Assembly (NCBI GenBank): GCA_003514765.1
Contig: DOOY01000124.1
Coordinates: forward strand, 1 to 16,408
Direction of reading: 5' to 3'
Source of the DNA: Nitrosomonas sp.
GTDB lineage: Bacteria > Pseudomonadota > Gammaproteobacteria > Burkholderiales > Nitrosomonadaceae
Length of the DNA: 16,408 nucleotides
Part shown: positions 9,517 through 14,953 of the stretch, piece after piece
How the letters are laid out: every line of letters begins with the position of its first letter
Numbering within the stretch: the stretch's first letter is position 1
Program-made: the position numbers and the translations under genes
The notes under the pieces: generated by a model
What the model was told of the DNA's origin: nothing
Database searches by the model: none
What the model saw: the letters and a program-made list of their open reading frames with translations, nothing else

Positions 9517-9966
9517 ATGCTTGCTGTCATGTCTCAGTTGGCCGTCCATCTCAAGTCTTCCAAGCAACTTGCCGTCGTGCTCATCGTAATGCATTGTGCG
9601 GCTGCTTTAATATTATGGTTCTTGACGGTATCAATTAGTGTTAAGCTGATTGGCTTGTTGCTATTGGTTGTCAGCTTGTACTTCTACTTAAGTCATACTG
9701 TGCGGTTGAGTCTCGCGCATTCTGCCGTGTTATTAAAATTTCCTGATAAAACCGGTTGTGAACTAAATACAACCAGTGGCCGGGTCATAAATTGTACCGT
9801 TCTAGGCTCAACCTTTGTATCATCTTACTTAACGGTGTTAATTTTGCAGCCGGAGCATTGTTGGTTCACACGTAGTGTGATTATTATGTCCGATGCCGTT
9901 GATGCTGAAGAGTTTAGGCAGTTAAGAGTGTTATTGCGTTGGCAATGGAAACAAACTTCTGAGTGA
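9517..9966 (+). CDS. YgfX/CptA-like small inner-membrane protein
   Basis: A 149-residue protein with two predicted membrane helices near the N-terminus (about 18-38 and 42-59) and a soluble C-terminal part ending RSVIIMSDAVDAEEFRQLRVLLRWQWK. That tail resembles the YgfX (CptA) family, reported in E. coli as a membrane-associated protein affecting cytoskeletal proteins. In gammaproteobacteria ygfX usually sits next to sdhE/ygfY, which is not here. ATG 9517 is chosen; another ATG is at 9529. Neither has a Shine-Dalgarno, and a TATACT lies only six bases before ATG 9517, so a leaderless transcript is possible. The family call rests on pattern memory. Confidence 0.6.
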   Translation: MLAVMSQLAVHLKSSKQLAVVLIVMHCAAALILWFLTVSISVKLIGLLLLVVSLYFYLSHTVRLSLAHSAVLLKFPDKTGCELNTTSGRVINCTVLGSTFVSSYLTVLILQPEHCWFTRSVIIMSDAVDAEEFRQLRVLLRWQWKQTSE

Positions 9967-9968
9967 GG

Positions 9969-10000
9969 CGCATGAAATAACCACAGGATTATTTCATGCG
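9969..10000. terminator. perfect 12-bp inverted repeat between convergent genes
   Basis: CGCATGAAATAA (9969-9980) is matched exactly by TTATTTCATGCG (9989-10000) around an eight-base loop. It starts two bases after the stop codon of the YgfX-like gene and lies 46 bases beyond the stop of the convergent - strand gene. Neither side has a U run, so it may be a 3'-end-stabilising or factor-assisted terminator serving both strands. Confidence 0.6.
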
Positions 10001-10046
10001 GGAGGGATTAAAAATTTTTATGCCTGATTAAAAAGGATAGGAGTGT

Positions 10047-10406
10047 CTAACGCATTTGCCATGCAGTGTAAGTTGTTTCACGATCAAAATTATCCCAGAT
10101 ATAGTTGGGTTTAACAATCGGCGTAGTCGGTATCAAAAATGTTGCTATGTCAAGTGCGCCGGTAACGCTGCGTCCGACAGTGTGAAACAGACCGGTGAAA
10201 AAGCCGGCTGTCATGCCATAAGTAGCGCCATGTCTACGACCGGTTATGATCATGGTTTTTGGAATTTCTACAACACCAGTAACTGCATTGGCAATGCCGT
10301 TGCCCAGTTTTTCGCCCACTTTTGTCGGATAGTTATGTGCTAGCGCCACATTAGGCAAGAGCAACAATGTGACTAGAATGATCAATATTTGGATTGTTTT
10401 TTTCAT
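10047..10406 (-). CDS. exosortase system-associated protein, TIGR04073-like
   Basis: A 119-residue secreted protein. The signal peptide is about 1-23 (MKKTIQILIILVTLLLLPN, then VALA). The mature part reads KLGNGIANAVTGVVEIPKTM, a Gly/Ala-rich stretch (GATYGMTAGFFTGLFHTVGR) and a C-terminal PTTPIVKPNYIWDNFDRE. This layout matches my memory of TIGR04073, small proteins found in genomes with the EpsH-type exosortase/PEP-CTERM system; their function is unknown. No exosortase or PEP-CTERM protein is in this window. AAGG before the ATG is a modest ribosome-binding site. The promoter region carries striking palindromes. Confidence 0.75.
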   Translation of the reverse strand: MKKTIQILIILVTLLLLPNVALAHNYPTKVGEKLGNGIANAVTGVVEIPKTMIITGRRHGATYGMTAGFFTGLFHTVGRSVTGALDIATFLIPTTPIVKPNYIWDNFDRETTYTAWQMR

Positions 10407-10439
10407 GGATTAACCTTTTAGATTTATGGGGATTGTTTC

Positions 10440-10485
10440 TATGATGACATCATATCGATTATACACTTAAGTGAAGCTATGCTAA
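10440..10485 (-). promoter_or_regulatory. promoter with two flanking palindromes, upstream of the TIGR04073-like gene
   Basis: Read on the - strand: TTAGCA (-35, 10485-10480), a 16-base spacer, then TATAAT (-10, 10463-10458). The 10-base perfect palindrome CACTTAAGTG (10464-10473) abuts the -10 on its upstream side. A 15-base palindrome, TATGATGACATCATA on the + strand (10440-10454), begins three bases beyond the -10 and would cover the expected transcription start. The two dyads look like operator sites; the regulator is unknown. Confidence 0.55.
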
Positions 10486-10542
10486 TAATGCAAAAGCCTC
10501 GTTAATTTTTCCCGTTGCTATCATTCCAAAAATTCTGATTGC

Positions 10543-11052
10543 TCAGTCGGGTTTTTGTTTCAAGAAACGCATGATTCGATTAACCTCCGAACTGATTTGA
10601 TGCGATGGGTAGTCTTGTTTTTCCAATTCGAATTCGATTATCTGAGCCATTTCCATAGTTAAAATATCTAATGTAATTTTGTCTTTATTTTGCAGTGCTT
10701 TCTGATACTCTTTCTGGAATCGATTAATAGCATTCAACATTCTGGCGTTGTTTTGATCGTTCGGCAAAATAGTTTCAAGCTCATATCTTAAATTGCTGGA
10801 TATATCTAAATCTGCTTGAGTGGTTTCCGCTTGCATGGGTTCGGGTGGTAAAAGTTTGTGCGTATAAATTGATACCATGATAAGTGCTATACCCGATGAA
10901 ATAGTAGTAAATACAAAGCGCCATAAACGATATTCTTTGCCAAAAAATTTGATTGTCTTGGTTCTTTTGATACTGAGTCTAGCGAGTACAGTTATTCCAA
11001 CAATAAATGAAACAGCGCCGAATGTCATTATGATCGGTACAATTGGATTCAC
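10543..11052 (-). CDS. unrecognised two-helix membrane protein
   Basis: A 169-residue protein I do not recognise. It has two hydrophobic segments (about 4-26 and 44-64) separated by a basic loop (RLSIKRTKTIKFFGKEYR). An acidic, mostly helical soluble region follows from about 75 to the end, rich in Gln, Glu and Lys and without cysteines. By the positive-inside rule the loop should be cytoplasmic, placing the C-terminal domain outside the cytoplasm. The GTG start at 11052 is preceded by GGGAG at good spacing. A TATAAT-like box (11071-11076 on the opposite strand) is close upstream but almost on top of the ribosome-binding site. It stands apart from its neighbours on the same strand. Confidence 0.7.
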   Translation of the reverse strand: MNPIVPIIMTFGAVSFIVGITVLARLSIKRTKTIKFFGKEYRLWRFVFTTISSGIALIMVSIYTHKLLPPEPMQAETTQADLDISSNLRYELETILPNDQNNARMLNAINRFQKEYQKALQNKDKITLDILTMEMAQIIEFELEKQDYPSHQISSEVNRIMRFLKQKPD

Positions 11053-11436
11053 GGTTTTTGCTCCCTGAATATTATATTTATAGTGAAAATTGTGTAAGTA
11101 AGTTAAGAATTGAGATGCGTTAAATCCACATGTTTTTTTATCTATATGGTCAAATTGCGGATGTATATCAATGTTGTATTTTAGCTTAAAACCATACTTA
11201 AGAAAGTGCTGATTAGAATTGCTTATGCAAAAAGATAGTTACCAAATAGTTGCGGTGCCTGAAAGTATCCTGCAGCTTGCTTGCATGATTTGTCTCGATT
11301 TTTTGTCCTGTGGCCTTTTTTTGCTTGATATAGATTAAGCAGCGCTACTTCAGGATACGTGAATTATTTGAGAAATAGAAGAGTTCCAGGTTTGCTTGAA
11401 AATGCTTTAAAAAATTCAAGCAATTCCTGGATTAAC
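11053..11436. other. 384-base intergenic region
   Basis: AT-rich, with no coding region I can support. It contains the upstream region of the two-helix membrane protein gene at its left end and the terminator hairpin of the lipoprotein gene at 11386-11430. GTATCCTG (11265-11272) and CAGGATAC (11351-11358) are an 8-base inverted pair 78 bases apart, possibly chance. A 37-codon + strand frame at 11225-11338 has no ribosome-binding site. Confidence 0.6.
11386..11430 (-). terminator. terminator-like stem-loop after the glycine-zipper lipoprotein gene
   Basis: TTGCTTGAA (11392-11400) pairs with TTCAAGCAA (11415-11423). Outside a small internal loop, CCAGG (11386-11390) pairs with CCTGG (11426-11430). 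On the - strand the stem is followed by a T-rich but interrupted stretch. It lies six bases after the stop codon of the 11437-11994 gene and would end the four-gene - strand cluster. Confidence 0.65.
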
Positions 11437-11994
11437 TTATTGTGGCGGTGCAGGTGGTGGATTTCCTGGTGGCGGTGGTGGCGGTGTAAAACCAGGGGAA
11501 GAAGGTAAAATTCTGGCTGGTTTTTGGTTGGTTGTGGCTTGGTCGTCGCTCGTAATTCTGCCGGATACAGGCACACGGTGGCCTTTTGCATACATACATT
11601 GAATATAACTGACGTCATAACGGTACTGGCTTTCGTAGCCGGATGTTCTGGAAGCGCTTGAGCCTGCTAAACTGCCCGCCAATAGGCCAGCGCCGGCACC
11701 TATGGCGGCACCCTCACCGCCGCCAAACGCAGCGCCAGCAGCGGCGCCAAGTCCTGTGCCAACAGCGGCGCTTTCAACGCCGCTGGATATAGATGCATTT
11801 TTTGGTGTCGTGCCCCCCACTTGCTGATAAGCGTAGCGCCTGCAATCATAATCATCATGGCGAAACTGCTCGAAGTTTTTACTGGAGCCCGGCAGAACCA
11901 TGACACTGGGGCCTGTTGGTAAACTGACACAAGCAGCCAGAATGGCAGTTAATAGTGGCAGGGACAATAGGCGTGATTTTGATATTTTAAACAT
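11437..11994 (-). CDS. glycine-zipper lipoprotein, copy B
   Basis: A 185-residue lipoprotein. The signal peptide ends in lipobox LAAC (Cys22), followed by VSLPTGPSVMVLPGSSKNF and a DDYDCRRYA segment. Next is a glycine-zipper stretch (about 79-113, GAAAGAAFGGGEGAAIGAGA), then YIQCMYAKGHRVPVSG and a proline-rich tail (PPPPPPG). Glycine zippers of this YMGG-like kind usually form membrane-inserted helices in the bacterial envelope. An in-frame start at 12060 exists, but ATG 11994 has GAGG six bases upstream and a proper lipoprotein signal. It begins 17 bases after the stop of the upstream Tyr/Pro-rich gene. It is a clear paralogue of the 12549-13070 gene. Function unknown. Confidence 0.88.
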   Translation of the reverse strand: MFKISKSRLLSLPLLTAILAACVSLPTGPSVMVLPGSSKNFEQFRHDDYDCRRYAYQQVGGTTPKNASISSGVESAAVGTGLGAAAGAAFGGGEGAAIGAGAGLLAGSLAGSSASRTSGYESQYRYDVSYIQCMYAKGHRVPVSGRITSDDQATTNQKPARILPSSPGFTPPPPPPGNPPPAPPQ

Positions 11995-12011
11995 ATTATA
12001 CCTCGTGATAT

Positions 12012-12407
12012 TTATTGTGCAGGCGGGTGAGGACTTACGCGCATCCAGCCGGCGGGACATTGTTTAACATATGGATAATAACCTTCCGGATCTTGGCAGT
12101 AGTACCAGTCATTGGTTTGTGGCTGAGCTGCGGCAGGCGCTTCTTGTTGTTGAATGTATACGGGTGGTGTCGGTGGCACGATTACTGGTGGTGCTATAGG
12201 GGCCACAACAGGCGGGTAATTATAAAAAGGTGGATAGAAAAAAGGATCGTAGAAAGGATCGTAATAGTTGTATCCATAGTAACCCGGGTAGCCCAAGTGT
12301 ATTCCAAAATTAAACCTGTCGATTCGTCCACCATGCGCAGATGCTAGATTAGGGATACCGATAGTGGGCAGCACAATTATCAGATAGATTAAAATTGATT
12401 TTTTCAT
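12012..12407 (-). CDS. secreted Tyr/Pro-rich protein with C-terminal two-Cys motif, copy B
   Basis: A 131-residue protein with a signal peptide (cleavage likely after LASA, residue 24). A Tyr/Phe/Pro-rich low-complexity region follows (about 38-66, PGYYGYNYYDPFYDPFFYPP), then a Pro/Val-rich linker (VIVPPTPPVYIQQQ). The conserved C-terminal motif is WYYCQDPEGYYPYVKQCPAG with C104 and C117, which could form a disulfide after export. The tail is nearly the same as that of the 13095-13613 protein. It is probably co-transcribed with the lipoprotein gene 17 bases downstream. The 141-base gap on its upstream side separates it from the first module. No function is known to me. Confidence 0.82.
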   Translation of the reverse strand: MKKSILIYLIIVLPTIGIPNLASAHGGRIDRFNFGIHLGYPGYYGYNYYDPFYDPFFYPPFYNYPPVVAPIAPPVIVPPTPPVYIQQQEAPAAAQPQTNDWYYCQDPEGYYPYVKQCPAGWMRVSPHPPAQ

Positions 12408-12548
12408 ACATGTATCCCGATGCGAAGCGTAACAAAAGCTCCCATAGTATTATTTAAAAGATATAAAGATTTCTGCTTTGTGTCCCCTACTTTAGAGAAT
12501 CTTAAAACAAACCTTGTTTTTGTACAATGAGGTCATGCCGGTCAGCAA

Positions 12549-13070
12549 TCAATATCGAGAGGGAGGCGGATAACCTGGTGGCGGTGGCGGAGTCGAAACT
12601 CTATTGCTATGATTATATGGGTTAGTATTATTTATGATGTTCCCAGAGAGCGGAACATTATGGCCTTTTGCATACATGCATTGTATATACCCGTTGTCGT
12701 AGCGCTCTTGACCGATATGTCCGGATGCTCTGGCTGTTCCTGAACCGGAAAGTCCACCAGCCAACAGACCTGTGCCGGCGCCGATGGCTGCGCCTTCACC
12801 ACCGCCGATTGCTAGGCCCGCTATTGCGCCAAGCCCAGCACCTATTGCCGCACTGTTTAATCCGCTACTGACCGCGGCGCCTTTAGCTGTTGTTCCACCT
12901 GTTTGTTCATGGGCATATTGCCTGCATTCATAATCATCATAACGAAACTGATCAAAATTTTTGCCCGCGCCCGGTAAAACCATAACACTGGGACCGGTAG
13001 GCATGTTGACGCAAGCTGTAAGAACCAACAAAACGGATAGCAAAGCTGATTTTCGTAGTCCGGATATCAT
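12549..13070 (-). CDS. glycine-zipper lipoprotein, copy A
   Basis: A 173-residue lipoprotein: signal peptide with lipobox LTAC (Cys20), then VNMPTGPSVMVLPGAGKNFD and DDYECRQYA. The glycine zipper spans about 77-111 (GAIAGLAIGGGEGAAIGAGT), followed by YIQCMYAKGHNVPLSG and a proline-rich end (PPPPPGYPPPSRY). It aligns with the 11437-11994 protein almost without gaps up to the proline tail, keeping both cysteines of the mature region, so one gene arose by duplication of the other. The residue after the lipid-bearing Cys is Val, not Asp, which favours the outer membrane. It starts 24 bases after the stop of the Gly/His-rich gene. Confidence 0.88.
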   Translation of the reverse strand: MISGLRKSALLSVLLVLTACVNMPTGPSVMVLPGAGKNFDQFRYDDYECRQYAHEQTGGTTAKGAAVSSGLNSAAIGAGLGAIAGLAIGGGEGAAIGAGTGLLAGGLSGSGTARASGHIGQERYDNGYIQCMYAKGHNVPLSGNIINNTNPYNHSNRVSTPPPPPGYPPPSRY

Positions 13071-13094
13071 TATTTTCTCACTTTTGCTTCAGTA

Positions 13095-13613
13095 TTATTG
13101 CGGTGTTGGCTGAGGCGCTACTTGAAGCCATCCTTCGGGGCATTGTTTTACATACGGATAATAGCCTTCCGGATTGCGGCAGTAATGCCAGTAATTGGTC
13201 TGTGGCTGAGTGGATGCCGTTACAGGCGCTTCTCGTTGAATATAGACAGGTGGCGTTCTGGGAACAATCACTGGCGATGGGTAGGCATATGCGCGCGGAT
13301 AATAGTAAGGGCTGCGGTATCCATAGCGATAAGGATAGCCGTAAAATCCCGAACCATAATACCCGGGACCATAAAATCCACCAAAGTTAAATCCGAAGTT
13401 AAATCGATTATGACGATGTCCGAAATGACGATGACCGCCGCCAAAGTGACGATGCCCACCCCCAAAATGGCTGCGTCCGCCGCCGCCTCTAAAGTGTCCG
13501 CCTCCACCGCCGATACTGCTTCCGCCACCACCACCGCCACGTGCCCATACCGAACTGTGCGCGGCAAAAACGACTAAGGCCAAGATCAATAATATTCCTG
13601 TTAATTTTTTCAT
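13095..13613 (-). CDS. secreted Gly/His-rich and Tyr-rich protein with C-terminal two-Cys motif, copy A
   Basis: A 172-residue exported protein. The signal peptide is about 1-24, ending SVWA. A glycine-rich segment (25-50) is followed by His/Gly repeats (HFGGGHRHFGGGHRHFGHRH, about 49-68). A Tyr/Gly region comes next (GFYGPGYYGSGFYGYPYRYG), then the linker VIVPRTPPVYIQ and the C-terminal motif WHYCRNPEGYYPYVKQCPEG with C145 and C158. The C-terminal third matches the 12012-12407 protein; the Gly/His part is absent there. Dense histidines suggest divalent metal binding, but that is inference. GAGGA precedes the ATG well. It is the first gene of the - strand cluster and diverges from phosphoribulokinase across 240 bases. 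Confidence 0.85.
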   Translation of the reverse strand: MKKLTGILLILALVVFAAHSSVWARGGGGGGSSIGGGGGHFRGGGGRSHFGGGHRHFGGGHRHFGHRHNRFNFGFNFGGFYGPGYYGSGFYGYPYRYGYRSPYYYPRAYAYPSPVIVPRTPPVYIQREAPVTASTQPQTNYWHYCRNPEGYYPYVKQCPEGWLQVAPQPTPQ

Positions 13614-13797
13614 GTTTATCCTCTATCTGAGGTTATGTGGCGCATTTTTGCTTATCCTTTAATTTTTGCGCACTTCTACAAATTAATGATTCAATTGTAA
13701 GGTGTTCAACCTGAATAAAAACTGAACGAAGTTTTCAATCTGCCCAAGTACACCGAAAGCAGGTATCATATTAGCGTAAAATCGCCGTCGATAGTTT

Positions 13798-13813
13798 TTA
13801 CCAGTACCGGTAA
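13798..13813. promoter_or_regulatory. dyad upstream of phosphoribulokinase
   Basis: TTACC (13798-13802) and GGTAA (13809-13813) form an inverted repeat around six bases, about 40 bases before the prkB start, in the 240-base divergent intergenic region. Calvin-cycle genes are often controlled by the LysR-type regulator CbbR, but the spacing does not match the usual T-N11-A box. It is listed as a candidate operator only. No convincing -35/-10 pair was found nearby. Confidence 0.3.
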
Positions 13814-13853
13814 CTATTTATTTTATTTTTTATTTTTTTAGGAGAAATTTAAT

Positions 13854-14723
13854 ATGTCGCAGAAATACCCGGTTATTGCTGTTACCGGATCATCTGGCGC
13901 AGGCACATCAACGGTTAAAAATAGCTTTGAACATATTTTCAGACGTGAAAATTTAAAGGCAGTTGTCGTTGAAGGTGATAGTTTTCATCGCTATGATCGT
14001 GAGGCCATGAAACAGGCAGTTGCGGAATCAGAAAAAGATGGCGGCCGCGCTATCAGTCATTTTGGCCCTGAAGCAAATGAATTTGAAAAACTGGAAACGT
14101 TATTCAGAGAATATGGTGACAGTGGCTCAGGCCAGACCCGCTTGTATTTGCATAATGAGGAGGAAGCAGCACCCTGGAATCAGAAACCAGGTACTTTTAC
14201 ACCATGGTCACCGATTCCATCCGGATCTGATTTGCTTTTTTATGAGGGATTGCATGGCGGTGTTAAGAGCGACACCGCCGATGTTGCAAAATATGTAGAT
14301 TTATTGGTCGGCGTGGTACCGATTGTCAATTTGGAATGGATACAGAAAATTTTTCGTGATACCAGTGCGCGTGGGTATTCTGCTGAAGCTGTTACACATA
14401 CTATTTTGCGGCGTATGCATGATTATGTACATTACATAACTCCGCAGTTTTCCCGTACACATATCAATTTTCAGCGAGTACCGACAGTAGATACTTCCAA
14501 TCCATTCATAGCACGGGAAATTCCGACACTCGATGAAAGCATGGTCGTAATTCGTTTCAGAAACCCAAGAAATGTGGATTTTACTAATTTGTTGGCTATG
14601 ATTCATGACTCCTTCATGTCTCGCCGGAATACAATTGTCGTTCCGGGCGGGAAAATGGGCATGGCGATCGAATTAATATTGTCGCCGCTGATATTGGAAA
14701 TTGTTGCTAAAAGCAGAGCTTAG
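13854..14723 (+). CDS. prkB: phosphoribulokinase (bacterial type)
   Basis: Makes ribulose 1,5-bisphosphate from ribulose 5-phosphate and ATP, the CO2-acceptor step of the Calvin cycle, so the organism can very likely fix CO2. The 289 residues match the octameric proteobacterial enzyme. The P-loop is GSSGAGTST (12-20). D42 lies in EGDSFHRYD, E131 in LLFYEGLHGG, and K165, R168, D169 and R173 in EWIQKIFRDTSARG. These fall at the same numbers as the catalytic and substrate-binding residues described for the Rhodobacter enzyme. AGGAGA precedes the ATG. No RuBisCO or other cbb gene is adjacent, so it stands alone here. The symbol could equally be cbbP. Confidence 0.96.
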   Translation: MSQKYPVIAVTGSSGAGTSTVKNSFEHIFRRENLKAVVVEGDSFHRYDREAMKQAVAESEKDGGRAISHFGPEANEFEKLETLFREYGDSGSGQTRLYLHNEEEAAPWNQKPGTFTPWSPIPSGSDLLFYEGLHGGVKSDTADVAKYVDLLVGVVPIVNLEWIQKIFRDTSARGYSAEAVTHTILRRMHDYVHYITPQFSRTHINFQRVPTVDTSNPFIAREIPTLDESMVVIRFRNPRNVDFTNLLAMIHDSFMSRRNTIVVPGGKMGMAIELILSPLILEIVAKSRA

Positions 14724-14765
14724 CTACAATCAATTTATAATGATTAATTCATGAGTCAGGTTTAA

Positions 14766-14945
14766 GTGGCTACCGGTATTATTGTCATCGGGTCTGATTC
14801 AGAATTAATCAATATCTTTCACATCGAAATCAAAAGTTGTATTGAGTTTCTGAACCTGCAATCGACAATGGTTCTACAGCATCTGGCGCCAAAACTTCAA
14901 TTTGAAGTTGTTCATTTTACCGATCTTGGATTCAATTTAGAGTGA
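14766..14945 (+). CDS. possible 59-residue small protein upstream of the helicase gene
   Basis: An open frame from GTG 14766 to TGA 14945, with AGG (14758-14760) five bases upstream of the GTG. It ends eight bases before the helicase start, the spacing expected of a co-translated gene. It reads VATGIIVIGSDSELINIFHI, then EIKSCIEFLNLQS and ends VVHFTDLGFNLE. The composition looks protein-like, with no low complexity, but I recognise no family. A stop codon directly precedes the GTG. A TATAAT (14736-14741) lies just upstream without a good -35. It could be a real small gene, a decayed remnant or chance. Confidence 0.35.
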   Translation: MATGIIVIGSDSELINIFHIEIKSCIEFLNLQSTMVLQHLAPKLQFEVVHFTDLGFNLE

Positions 14946-14953
14946 AGCCTTTC

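Noticed and set aside
11225..11338. 37-codon frame in the 384-base gap
   Set aside because: No ribosome-binding site, odd composition and no support beyond being open.
11995..12060. Upstream ATG for the glycine-zipper lipoprotein copy B
   Set aside because: The added residues overlap the preceding gene and would place the lipoprotein signal inside the chain; ATG 11994 has a good ribosome-binding site.
13420..13545. Short repeated GC-rich units that look like a repeat array
   Set aside because: They are the codons of the Gly/His repeat in the - strand gene; units are short and uneven, and there are no spacers as in CRISPR.
12015..13577. Long open frames on the + strand opposite the envelope genes
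   Set aside because: They lack ribosome-binding sites and signal peptides and their sequences look like antisense shadows of Gly/Tyr/Pro-rich genes.
14728..14745. Hairpin AATCA/TGATT as terminator of phosphoribulokinase
   Set aside because: Only five AT-rich pairs and no T run after it.
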